NCBI GenBank assembly: GCA_038223055.1
Contig: JBBRHF010000197.1
Location: 1 to 7,316 of the forward strand
DNA from: JBBRHF01 sp038223055
GTDB taxonomy: Bacteria; Actinomycetota; Actinomycetes; JACCUZ01
Reading direction: 5' to 3'
DNA length: 7,316 nt
Below, piece by piece: positions 1 through 6,411 of this stretch. Position 1 is the first letter of the stretch. The number at the start of each line of letters is the position of its first letter. The position numbers and the translations under genes were made by a program. The notes under the pieces were generated by a model. It was not told where the DNA came from. It ran no database searches and saw nothing but the letters and a program-made list of their open reading frames with translations.

Positions 1-162
1 GCCACCCTGCGCCGGCAGTTCGTGAATGTGCCAGCCCGCCTGGCCCAACCCCAACGCCGCGCCACCCTGCACCTGCCGGCGCACTGGCCCTGGCAGGCCC
101 CCTGGATCCGATTGTGGGACGCGGTGTTCACCACCGCCCCCCCCCCACCCGCAACGGCCTAA
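1..162 (+). CDS. IS1380-family transposase, C-terminal fragment (5' end outside window)
   Basis: Frame 1 is open from the first base to a TAA at 160-162, giving 53 residues with no start in view. The core reads LRRQFVNVPARLAQPQRRATLHLP followed by HWPW and then a Trp-rich stretch; the longest quoted run is split here by position, residues 3-26 and 28-31. An Arg/Val-Pro-Ala-Arg segment, a basic 'RRATLHLP' strand and a W-P-W motif are the usual ending of IS1380-family DDE transposases in actinobacteria, as I recall the family. The catalytic domain is not in the window. The last residues are Ala-Pro-Pro-Pro-Pro encoded over a run of ten C (137-146), a place where slippage or a sequencing error could shift the C-terminus. 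The gene reads toward the element's right end, as expected. Confidence 0.72.
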   Translation, partial: ATLRRQFVNVPARLAQPQRRATLHLPAHWPWQAPWIRLWDAVFTTAPPPPATA

Positions 163-282
163 CCCACCCACCGCCCGCGGGCCCCACCCGAACCCCACAG
201 TGGAAAAGCTGGCGCAGGCCAGCAGCATCACCACGCCCCCAACGCGGTCAACACTTTCTCGCCAACAACAAGATCAACAGAA

Positions 283-302
283 CCTCGGTCCACGGATTCA
301 GG
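283..302. repeat. Probable right terminal inverted repeat of the IS1380-like element
   Basis: The 20 bases ending in cacggattcagg, read inward from the right end as CCTGAATCCGTGG, lie exactly where the decarboxylase reading frame stops making sense. Actinobacterial IS1380-type elements often begin with CCTGAATCC-like termini, as far as I recall. The partner repeat is outside the window, so the length and exact tip are inferred. Confidence 0.5.
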
Positions 303-338
303 CTTAGTCGGGTCGGTCGCGAAGTAGCCACGGTCGCT

Positions 339-356
339 CATGCCCATGCCCATGCC
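339..356. repeat. Short hexanucleotide repeat (catgcc x3) inside the decarboxylase gene
   Basis: Three tandem copies of catgcc, read on the coding strand as GGCATG, encode the Gly-Met repeats at residues 346-351. The repeat unit preserves frame. It is a small simple repeat with no evident function. Confidence 0.6.
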
Positions 357-1429
357 CGCGACCGGGTCGGGCACGACCCGACACCCCGACAACGCGGGAT
401 CGTGCTCGATCGTGCTGCGCAGCGTTGCGGCCAGGTCGATCGCCCGCTGCACCAATCGTCGTCCGTCCGACTCGGCGTGAGCGCGGGCGAGATCCAGCGA
501 GGCGAGGATCGGGATGCTCGGGGACGTCGTGTGCCGGCCATAGAGTGCGACGGCCACCCGGGCGAGGAGGTCCGGATCGCCCACCGCGTGCAGGTAGGAA
601 CCCTGTCGCGCCGCGCTCATCGACTTGTGCGCCGAGTGCGTGACAAGCAGCGTGACCGGCGTGCCGGCCTCGGCCATCCGCTCGGCGGCGGCCAGCGCGG
701 TCATCGGGCGCAGTTGCGGATGGAAGGCGTTGATCGCCGACCACGCCTCGTCCACCAGGAACGCCGTGGTGGGCGACGCGTCGTGGCAGGCGGAGATGAT
801 GGAGTGCACGTCGTACAGCACGCCGTCGTACGACGCGGCGGCCAGCACGATCGCGTCGTAGGGCGTGCCGCGCTCGGCCGCAGCGGCGACCATGGCGATG
901 AGCCCGCCCACGTCGAGCAGTGCCTGTCCGGCGACCCGGAGGAGTTCGCTCACCGGCGCGTAGTCCACGGTCGCCGCGGACTGTGCGGCGGCGAGGTGCA
1001 GCGACTGGTGCGCGGTGCGGTCGAGGAGGATCCTGCGGCCGGCGCCTGCCAACACGTTTACACCCACCTGATTGGCCAGCGTGGTGCCGCTGGTGACGAA
1101 GAAGGTGTAGTCGGCTCCGAATGCGTCGGCGGCCAGCTGCTGAGCCAGGTCCAGGCTGGCCTCGGGACGGAAGAAGGAGTCCAGGGCGTCCCCGGACAGC
1201 GACACCTCGGTGTCGAGGTAGGCATCGCCGAACAGCAGCCGGTACTTCGTGCCGAGGGCTCCCGCGTCGGTGAGACTTCGGCCCTGTGACCATGGCAGCG
1301 CGTGGAAGGACACGATCTGATCGCCCTCCGGCTCGTGGCGGCGCAGGCGGAGCACCGCATCGGCGAACGGCGTTCTGATGGGAGTGCGCATCGGTCGGTC
1401 CTCACGTCGTCGTCGGTCTCTGTCGGCAG

Positions 1430-1460
1430 GGATACGCAGCGACCGAGTCCGACGGTTCCC
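1430..1460 (-). promoter_or_regulatory. ECF-type promoter for the decarboxylase gene
   Basis: On the minus strand GGGAACC (1460-1454) is followed by exactly 17 bases and CGTATCC (1436-1430). GGGAACC-type -35 and CGT-type -10 elements are typical of ECF sigma promoters. The predicted start of transcription near 1423 would give a leader of about 32 nt carrying the GAGGA ribosome-binding site (1403-1399) of the decarboxylase. The same two elements with the same spacing occur in front of the ECF sigma gene, which makes chance unlikely. No transcript data are available. Confidence 0.75.
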
Positions 1461-1520
1461 GCAACGGGCGATCCGATGTGGCGGGAACCGACTTCGGATG
1501 ATCCGGCGGCGGGAACCGAC
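1453..1520. repeat. Three copies of gcgggaaccg between the divergent promoters
   Basis: One inverted copy (1453-1462) and two direct copies (1481-1490 and 1509-1518) of gcgggaaccg are present. The first two form a perfect 10-bp inverted repeat around an 18-nt loop. The last two belong to a 13-bp exact direct repeat, ggcgggaaccgac at 1480-1492 and 1508-1520, 28 bp apart, each preceded by gatccg. The outer copies are -35 elements of the two ECF promoters. The middle copy has cggcggg where a -10 would be expected, so it is a vestigial promoter, an extra sigma contact or a regulator site. Confidence 0.65.
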
Positions 1521-1541
1521 CCGTGGTGGGTGTGCGTATCC
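1511..1541 (+). promoter_or_regulatory. ECF-type promoter for the sigma/anti-sigma operon (likely autoregulatory)
   Basis: GGGAACC (1511-1517), 17 bases, then CGTATCC (1535-1541). Both seven-base elements and the spacing are identical to the promoter facing the decarboxylase. The predicted start near 1547-1549 lies upstream of the favoured sigma start at 1628, giving a leader of about 80 nt. ECF sigma genes commonly activate their own operon, so autoregulation is the simplest reading. Confidence 0.75.
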
Positions 1542-1614
1542 CAGGAGTGAGAGCGATGGCTGCAGTGTGCGTGGCACCCGCGCCGGGACCCGTGAGGTCG
1601 CCCCGGCCATGGTC

Positions 1615-1620
1615 TAGCCT
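1615..1620 (+). promoter_or_regulatory. Possible -10 element for a leaderless sigma-factor transcript
   Basis: TAGCCT matches the actinobacterial TANNNT -10 pattern and ends 7 nt before the ATG at 1628, so transcription would begin at or next to the start codon. The same hexamer has the same kind of placement ahead of serC. No clear -35 is seen. This would provide a basal promoter independent of the ECF promoter. Confidence 0.4.
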
Positions 1621-1627
1621 GGCCGCG

Positions 1628-2230
1628 ATGGACGACGGCGAACTCGCGACCCGATTCGCTGCCGGGGACCCGGATTCGATCCGGGCGGTTTATCAGAGTT
1701 GCGGGCGATTAGTCTACTCGGTGGCCTACAAGGTTCTGGGCGACGCCGCGCTCGCCGAGGACGCCTCGCAGCAAACCTTCGTCCAGGCCTGGCGGGGCGC
1801 CGCGACCTATGACCCGTCCCGTCCGCTCGGCGCGTGGTTGGCCGGCATCGCCCGGCGCGCCGCGATCGACGTCTACCGCCGCGAGCGTCGTCATCGCCGC
1901 GACGACGAGGGCGACGCCCCCGAGTCCGCCCTGATCACCATGCCGCCGTCGGTGGAACAGATCTACGACGTCTGGCAGGTGCGTCAGGCGGTGGACGGCC
2001 TGTCCGACCAGGATCGCGAAGTCATCAAGTTGCAGCACTACGCCGAACTCACCCACAGCGAGATCGCCGAGCGGTTGGAGATCCCTGTCGGCACGGTGAA
2101 GTCCCGCAGCTTTCGGGCGCACCGGCGGTTGGCCGGACTGCTGGGCCACCTGCGCCCCCAGGGCGACCCGGCACCGGACCAGGCCGCCCGCGGCGACACG
2201 AAGAGGGAGCGGTCCGATGACCAACGATGA
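1628..2230 (+). CDS. ECF-family RNA polymerase sigma factor
   Basis: A 200-residue alternative sigma factor of the extracytoplasmic-function group, which directs RNA polymerase to a small set of promoters when released from its anti-sigma factor. The sigma-2 domain covers about residues 18-88 (IRAVYQSCGRLVYSVAYKVL, then DASQQTFVQAWR and the basic IDVYRRERR). The sigma-4 domain covers about 118-170, with the helix-turn-helix LTHSEIAERLEIPVGTVKSR (141-160). The ATG at 1628 fits the usual ECF N-terminus and lies 7 nt after TAGCCT. An in-frame ATG at 1556 has an AGGAG just upstream, but that AGGAG directly abuts the ECF -10 and would not be transcribed from that promoter. The 14-nt overlap with the anti-sigma gene and the RskA-like partner suggest a SigK/ECF19-like pair; the group is inferred, not proven. 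The activating signal is unknown. Confidence 0.92.
   Translation: MDDGELATRFAAGDPDSIRAVYQSCGRLVYSVAYKVLGDAALAEDASQQTFVQAWRGAATYDPSRPLGAWLAGIARRAAIDVYRRERRHRRDDEGDAPESALITMPPSVEQIYDVWQVRQAVDGLSDQDREVIKLQHYAELTHSEIAERLEIPVGTVKSRSFRAHRRLAGLLGHLRPQGDPAPDQAARGDTKRERSDDQR
2204..2209 (+). promoter_or_regulatory. Ribosome-binding site of the anti-sigma gene
   Basis: AGGGAG lies 7 nt before the ATG at 2217, inside the last codons of the sigma gene. It fixes the anti-sigma start and implies that the two genes are translated in a coupled way. Confidence 0.7.
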
Positions 2231-2891
2231 CCGCATCGCCTACCTGGCAGGCGACACCAGCGCCCCTCTCAGCGAGGACGAACGCGCCGAACTCGATGCG
2301 CTGCGCGGCATTCTGGCCGATCCGGCACTGTGGGTCGAGCCGGACCCGGCGCTGGAGGACCGCGTCATTGCCGCGCTCACCGACGCGGCGGACGCCCGAT
2401 CCGATGTGGCCCCGCCGGCGCAGCCGGCGGCGGGCGGTCCCGTCGCGCAGCGTTGGTCCCGGCGCATCCGCTACACCGTCCTCGGCGTCGCCGCAGCGGT
2501 CGTGCTTGCCGCCATCGCCGTGACCATCAGCCTCACCACCACCGAGAAGCATCCGGTGGAGTTTGCCGCTTCGCTCGCGGGCACCGATCTCGCCCCGAGC
2601 GCCTCGGGACGCGCCACGCTCACCCGCACGACGAGCGGCTGGAAGATCGTGGTGAAGGCGACCGGCCTGCCCCGACGCGACAACGGCACCTACTACGAGG
2701 CGTGGCTCAAGAGCGCCGCAGGCGTCCTGGTCCCGATCGGGACCTTCAACCAGGCCGACGACGTGACGCTGTGGTCCGGTGTGCCGCCGAGCAGCCACCC
2801 CACGCTCACGGTCACTCGACAACTGGCCAACGGAGTCCCCGCCTCGTCCGGACAGGTCGTGTTGGTCGGCGCAACGCACCGCACCCACTGA
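2217..2891 (+). CDS. RskA-like membrane-anchored anti-sigma factor
   Basis: A 224-residue protein with the layout of RskA-type anti-sigma factors. The cytoplasmic N-terminal part (about 1-82) binds and inhibits the sigma factor. One membrane helix (about 86-106, VLGVAAAVVLAAIAVTIS) follows a basic RRIR stretch, which predicts an inside N-terminus. The extracytoplasmic domain (about 110-224) contains GTYYEAWLKSAAGVLVPIG (157-175), typical of the RskA C-terminal domain. There is no zinc-binding HxxxCxxC motif, so it is not a ZAS-type anti-sigma factor. The start overlaps the sigma gene by 14 nt, consistent with balanced production. In known RskA systems regulated proteolysis releases the sigma factor; that it happens here is inference. 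What it senses cannot be read from the sequence. Confidence 0.88.
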   Translation: MTNDDRIAYLAGDTSAPLSEDERAELDALRGILADPALWVEPDPALEDRVIAALTDAADARSDVAPPAQPAAGGPVAQRWSRRIRYTVLGVAAAVVLAAIAVTISLTTTEKHPVEFAASLAGTDLAPSASGRATLTRTTSGWKIVVKATGLPRRDNGTYYEAWLKSAAGVLVPIGTFNQADDVTLWSGVPPSSHPTLTVTRQLANGVPASSGQVVLVGATHRTH

Positions 2892-2912
2892 GCCCGGGCA
2901 GCGGGAGAGGCA

Positions 2913-4073
2913 TCAGGCGGGCATGCGGTCGAAACGGCTGCGTCCGCCGAGGCGCACGCCCAGCGCGGCGATCGCGAACAGGGCTGGGACCACGAGCATC
3001 GCGGCGTGCAGCCCGACCCCGTCAGCCAGTGCCCCCAGCGCGAACGGGCCCACGCCGACGGCGAGCCCCGCGGCGTAGCCGGCCCGGGCCGACGCGAGGT
3101 CGGGCCGGCCCTCGGATGCGTCGATCGCGCGGGCGATGCCCAGCGGATAGTGCAACGAGACGCCCAGCCCGCACAGGACAAGTCCGAGCACGGCCAGCAC
3201 GGGATCGTGGCTGAGCCAGAACGCGGCGAACCCGAGGGCTGCGGTGCCCAGCGCCAGATAGAGCAGCGGGTCGACGCCCAGGCGGCGAGAGAGACGGCTT
3301 CCGCCGAACCGGCCGGCGCACATGCCCGCGACCAACCCGGTGACGGCGGCACTGGCCGCGCCCGAGCTCAGGCCGTTGCGGCTGTGCAGGATGTCGGCCG
3401 CCCACAGCGTCAGGCAGAACTCCGCCCCGATGCAGGCCACCAGCACACCCCAGCCGATCCAGTAGCGCGATGGGAGACGCATCGAACCGTCGTGGTATCC
3501 CGGCACGGCGACGGGGTTGGGCACCCGGGTCCGCCCGAGGACGAGACCCAGCGCGGCGACCAGGACGACGACGCCGAGTGGTCCGGCCCGCCATCCCACC
3601 CCGGTCGCGACGGCGGCACCGATGACCAGAGGTGCCACCAGGCCGGCGGCGGCGGCGACACCGTTGGCCTCGCTGATGGCCGCAGGCGCCGCGGCCCCGT
3701 GCAGGTCGCTGAGCGCCGCAGCCACGGCGGTGATCACGATCGACCCGCCGCAGGCCGCGAACCCCGCTCCCAGCAGCGTCACCGGCAGCGCGGTCGTCCC
3801 GACGTACAGCAGGACCCCCAGGACGAGAACGATCTCGCCTGCCCACAGCGCCACGGCCCGACCCCGCCGCTGTACGACGTGAGCGGTGACCGTCGCCGCG
3901 ACCAGGGTGCCCGCCGCCAGCGCCGTCCCGTGCAGCCCCGACAGGGTGCGGCTCACTCCCTGCTCCGCGCGCAGCAACGGCACGCTGGGGCCGAACCCGT
4001 AGAGGAAGTAGCCGTAGATGCCGAGCTGGAGATAGAGCAGCCAGGTCACCCGGTCGCGCCGCACGCCGGTCAC
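2913..4073 (-). CDS. Major facilitator superfamily (MFS) transporter
   Basis: A 386-residue, very hydrophobic integral membrane protein of usual MFS size, compatible with 12 helices in two halves. The loop after helix 2 has a basic motif-A-like segment (HVVQRRGRAV, 65-74), and the second half has the equivalent GRFGGSRLSRRLG (254-266). A polar central loop lies at about 181-204. It starts with GTG at 4073, preceded by AGGA about 7 nt upstream. It is only 24 nt downstream of the serC stop on the same strand, so it is probably co-transcribed with serC. Its 3' end faces the anti-sigma gene across 21 bp with no obvious terminator. Substrate and direction are unknown. It resembles the single-component drug/metabolite exporter type, but nothing in the sequence decides this. 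Confidence 0.85.
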   Translation of the reverse strand: MTGVRRDRVTWLLYLQLGIYGYFLYGFGPSVPLLRAEQGVSRTLSGLHGTALAAGTLVAATVTAHVVQRRGRAVALWAGEIVLVLGVLLYVGTTALPVTLLGAGFAACGGSIVITAVAAALSDLHGAAAPAAISEANGVAAAAGLVAPLVIGAAVATGVGWRAGPLGVVVLVAALGLVLGRTRVPNPVAVPGYHDGSMRLPSRYWIGWGVLVACIGAEFCLTLWAADILHSRNGLSSGAASAAVTGLVAGMCAGRFGGSRLSRRLGVDPLLYLALGTAALGFAAFWLSHDPVLAVLGLVLCGLGVSLHYPLGIARAIDASEGRPDLASARAGYAAGLAVGVGPFALGALADGVGLHAAMLVVPALFAIAALGVRLGGRSRFDRMPA

Positions 4074-4097
4074 GTCAGATCCTGCCCAGCCGGCTGG

Positions 4098-5219
4098 TCA
4101 GGACAACCGGCCCACGACATGGTCGATGCAGCCGGTCAGCGCCTCGACGTCGGCGGGGTCGACCGCCGGGAACATCGCGATCCGCAGCTGGTTGCGGCCC
4201 AGCTTGCGGTAGGGCTCGGTGTCCACGATGCCGTTGGCCCGCAACACCGTGGCCACGCTCGCCGCGTCCACCGACGGGTCCAGGTCGATGGTGCCGACGA
4301 CGTTGGACCGCTGGGCCGGGTCGGCGACGAACGGCGCGGCATAGGGCGACTTCTTGGCCCAGGTGTAGAGCCGGTGGGCCGAGTCGGCGCTGCGCCCGGT
4401 CGTCCACGCCAGCCCGCCCTGGCCGTTGAACCAGTCGACCTGCTCGGCCAGCAGGAACAGCGTCGCGAGCGCCGGGGTGTTGTACGTCTGCTCGAGGCGG
4501 GAGTTGTCGATCGCCACCTGCAGGTCGGAGAAGCCCGGCACCCAGCGCCCGGTGGCCTGCACCGCCGCGACCCGCTCGATCGCGGCCGGCGACATCAGCG
4601 CCAGCCACAGCCCGCCGTCGGAGCCGAACGACTTCTGCGGCGCGAAGTAGTAGACGTCGGTCTCGGCGATGTCCACCGGCAGCCCGCCGGCGCCGGAGGT
4701 CGCGTCGACCAGCACCAGCGCGCCCGGGTCGGCGCCCCGCACCCGGTTGATCGGCATCGCGACGCCGGTCGAGGTCTCGTTATGGGTGAACGCATAGGCG
4801 TCGATGCCGGCCTCGGCGCGCGGGTCCGGGTGCGTGCCGGGCTCGCTCGCGATGACCGACGGGTCGGCGAGGAACGGCGCGGCCGCCGCGGCCGCCGCGA
4901 ACTTCGCCGAGAACTCGCCGAAGCGCAGGTGCTGGGACCGCTCGCTGATCAGGTTGAGCACCGCGATGTCCCAGAATGCCGTGGTGCCGCCGTTGCCAAG
5001 GACGACCTCGTATCCCTCGGGGGCCGCGAAGAATGCCGACAGGCCCGAGCGCACCCGCCGCACGACGTCCCTGACCGTTCGCTGCCGGTGGGAGGTGCCC
5101 AGATAGGTCGCCCCGGTGGCCACCAGCGCGGCCAGCGCTTCGGGGCGAACCTTGGACGGGCCGGAGCCGAACCGGCCGTCGGCGGGCAGCAGGTCGGTGG
5201 GGATGGCGATGTCGGTCAC
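4098..5219 (-). CDS. serC: Phosphoserine aminotransferase, actinobacterial type
   Basis: The enzyme converts 3-phosphohydroxypyruvate and glutamate to O-phosphoserine and 2-oxoglutarate, the second step of serine synthesis; SerC can also act in PLP biosynthesis in bacteria that use the PdxA/PdxJ route. The 373 residues match the compact mycobacterial form closely. Landmarks are RFGSGPSKVRPE (16-27), LGTSHRQ (40-46), GNGGTTAFWD (75-84), HNETSTGV (146-153), VDATSGAGGLPVDIAETD (171-188), the PLP lysine Lys196 in APQKSF, QTYNTPA (244-250) and YRKLGRNQLRIAMFP (337-351). The GTG start at 5219 is 6 nt after TAGCCT and has no Shine-Dalgarno, which suggests a leaderless message. The citrate synthase gene lies 75 nt upstream on the same strand, and an MFS gene follows after 24 nt. 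No truncation or missing catalytic residue is seen. Confidence 0.96.
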   Translation of the reverse strand: MTDIAIPTDLLPADGRFGSGPSKVRPEALAALVATGATYLGTSHRQRTVRDVVRRVRSGLSAFFAAPEGYEVVLGNGGTTAFWDIAVLNLISERSQHLRFGEFSAKFAAAAAAAPFLADPSVIASEPGTHPDPRAEAGIDAYAFTHNETSTGVAMPINRVRGADPGALVLVDATSGAGGLPVDIAETDVYYFAPQKSFGSDGGLWLALMSPAAIERVAAVQATGRWVPGFSDLQVAIDNSRLEQTYNTPALATLFLLAEQVDWFNGQGGLAWTTGRSADSAHRLYTWAKKSPYAAPFVADPAQRSNVVGTIDLDPSVDAASVATVLRANGIVDTEPYRKLGRNQLRIAMFPAVDPADVEALTGCIDHVVGRLS

Positions 5220-5225
5220 CGAACC

Positions 5226-5231
5226 AGGCTA
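5226..5231 (-). promoter_or_regulatory. Possible -10 element for leaderless serC transcription
   Basis: On the minus strand TAGCCT (5231-5226) is followed by six bases (ggttcg) and the GTG start of serC. There is no Shine-Dalgarno before the GTG. The arrangement fits TANNNT-type leaderless promoters of actinobacteria and repeats the hexamer seen ahead of the sigma gene. The -35 region is poor, as is usual for such promoters. Confidence 0.5.
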
Positions 5232-5238
5232 GGTGACC

Positions 5239-5258
5239 CGGGCCGACATCCCGGCCCG
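5239..5258 (-). other. Stem-loop between the citrate synthase gene and serC
   Basis: A perfect 7-bp stem (cgggccg/cggcccg) with a 6-nt loop lies about 37 nt after the citrate synthase stop. There is no U-tract. It could be a weak intrinsic terminator or attenuator of the upstream gene. It also falls about 8-28 bp upstream of the serC -10, where a promoter operator would sit. It may have no role in such GC-rich DNA. Confidence 0.35.
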
Positions 5259-5294
5259 CTGACCGCGCGGTGAGACCTACATCACTGCGGGGAC

Positions 5295-6404
5295 CTACTG
5301 CCAGCCGGCGACGGCCTGCGGCTTGCGTGGCCCCTCGCCGACATAGCGCGCCGACGGCCGGATCAGCCGGCTGGTGGCCTTCTGCTCGAGGATGTGGGCC
5401 GACCAGCCCGCCGTACGGCCGCAGGTGAACATCGGCGTGAACATGTGCGGCGGCACCTCGGCGAAGTCGAGGATCACGGCGGCCCAGAACTCCACATTGG
5501 TGGCGAGCACCCGGTCGGGCCGACGGTTGTGCAACTCGTCGAGGGCCGCCTTCTCCAGTGCCACCGCCACCTCGTAGCGCGGCGCGTTGAGCTCCATGGC
5601 GGTCCGCCGCAACACCGTGGCGCGAGGGTCCTCAGCACGGTAGACGCGGTGCCCGAAGCCCATCAGCCGCTCGCCGCGGTCGAGCACTCCGGTGACATAG
5701 GCCAGCGCGTCGCCGGTCTGCTCGACGCCCTCCAGCATGTAGAGCACCCGAGACGGGGCGCCCCCGTGCAGCGGGCCGGACATGGCGCCGACGGCGCCGG
5801 ACAGGCAGGCCGCCACGTCTGCGCCGGTGGAGGCGATCACCCGGGCGGTGAACGTCGAGGCATTCATGCCGTGCTCTGCGGCCGAGACCCAGTAGGCGTC
5901 CACCGCCTTGACGTGGGCCGGGTCGGGTTCGCCGCGCCAGCGGATCATGAAGCGCTCGACGATGGTCTCGGCCTTGTCGATCTCGGCCTGGGGGACCATC
6001 GGCAGCCCGATCCCTCGGGCCGACTGAGCGACGAACGACAGCGCCATCACCGAGGCGCGAGCCAGGTTGTCCCGGGCCTCGTGCTGGTCGATGTCCAGCA
6101 GCTGGCGGAAGCCCCAGGCCGGGGCGAGCATCGCCAGGGCGCTCTGTACGTCGACGCGCACGTCGCCCGAGTGCACCGGCAGGGGAAACGGCTCGGCCGG
6201 GGGCAGGCCGGGGTTGAACTCGTTGTCGACCAGCAAACCCCACACGTTGCCGAAGGACACCTTGCCCACGAGGTCCTCGATGTCGACGCCCCGGTAGCGC
6301 AGTGCCCCGCCCTGCTTGTCGGGCTCGGCGATCTTGGACTCGAAGGCCACGACGCCCTCGAGGCCGGGTTGGAACTCCGAATGGGGCTCGGTTGTCGTCG
6401 TCAC
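5295..6404 (-). CDS. citA: Citrate synthase 2 (citrate/methylcitrate synthase-like)
   Basis: The enzyme condenses oxaloacetate with acetyl-CoA to citrate; some members of this short family also use propionyl-CoA. The 369 residues resemble M. tuberculosis CitA. Landmarks are PGLEGVVAFES (13-23), GALRYRGVDIEDL (33-45), AEHGMNASTFTARVIASTGAD (176-196; substrate-binding His178), GPLHGGAPSRV (210-220; catalytic His213), MGFGHRVYRAEDP (248-260; His252), ILDF with catalytic Asp313, and MFTCGRTAGWSAHILEQ (325-341). The GTG at 6404 is preferred because AAGGG (6416-6412) stands 7 nt upstream and the N-terminal length then matches the family. An in-frame ATG at 6419 would add five residues but has no ribosome-binding site and overlaps that AAGGG. 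The C-terminus is a few residues shorter than in M. tuberculosis CitA. It is divergent from pdxH and upstream of serC. Confidence 0.93.
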   Translation of the reverse strand: MTTTTEPHSEFQPGLEGVVAFESKIAEPDKQGGALRYRGVDIEDLVGKVSFGNVWGLLVDNEFNPGLPPAEPFPLPVHSGDVRVDVQSALAMLAPAWGFRQLLDIDQHEARDNLARASVMALSFVAQSARGIGLPMVPQAEIDKAETIVERFMIRWRGEPDPAHVKAVDAYWVSAAEHGMNASTFTARVIASTGADVAACLSGAVGAMSGPLHGGAPSRVLYMLEGVEQTGDALAYVTGVLDRGERLMGFGHRVYRAEDPRATVLRRTAMELNAPRYEVAVALEKAALDELHNRRPDRVLATNVEFWAAVILDFAEVPPHMFTPMFTCGRTAGWSAHILEQKATSRLIRPSARYVGEGPRKPQAVAGWQ

Positions 6405-6411
6405 CTGGTCA

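Larger units (their letters stand above)
1..302 (+). mobile_element. Right end of an IS1380-family insertion sequence, partial
   Basis: The segment holds the 3' end of an IS1380-like transposase gene, then about 120 bp of non-coding trailer, then a 20-bp stretch that looks like a terminal inverted repeat. The right boundary at about 302 is inferred from the neighbouring gene. Read leftward, the decarboxylase frame continues sensibly up to the residues Asp-Pro-Thr-Lys, the last codon being 305-303, and then becomes unrelated sequence. The left end and left inverted repeat lie outside the window, so the target-site duplication cannot be confirmed. Bases 303-306 (ctta) are the candidate right-hand duplication. 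The boundary could be off by a few bases. Confidence 0.75.
228..1391 (-). pseudogene. PLP-dependent Orn/Lys/Arg decarboxylase-type gene, 3' end lost to IS insertion
   Basis: This is a fold-type I PLP enzyme resembling the major domain of ornithine/lysine/arginine decarboxylases, which remove CO2 from basic amino acids to give amines. The ATG at 1391 is chosen because GAGGA sits 7 nt upstream and the frame above it is not protein-like. Residues 1-363 look native. They include VTSGTTLANQ (99-108), the PLP-contacting VDEAW (213-217) and the likely Schiff-base lysine Lys256 in THSAHKS. After Asp-Pro-Thr-Lys (360-363) the frame runs into the IS and adds 24 unrelated residues before TGA at 228-230. 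Intact relatives are, to my knowledge, about 480 residues or more, so the end of the large domain and the C-terminal domain are missing. The exact substrate cannot be read from sequence. The product is probably inactive. It diverges from the ECF sigma gene and carries a matching promoter, suggesting it was the sigma factor's target. Confidence 0.8.

Noticed and set aside
596..625. GGAACCC near 598 as another ECF promoter
   Set aside because: It lies inside the decarboxylase gene and has no CGTATCC-like box at 16-18 bp.
114..1289. A 391-codon open frame on the plus strand opposite the decarboxylase
   Set aside because: Composition is Arg/Gly/His-rich without domains. The minus-strand frame has clear PLP-enzyme motifs, a ribosome-binding site and a promoter.
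2892..2912. Bidirectional terminator between the anti-sigma and MFS genes
   Set aside because: The 21-bp gap shows no convincing stem followed by a T-run on either strand.
3006..5273. A 755-codon open frame on the plus strand across the MFS and serC genes
   Set aside because: It is antisense to two clearly conserved genes, is rich in Arg/Gly/Gln/Pro, has no recognisable domain, and is what GC-rich codon usage produces in the opposite strand.
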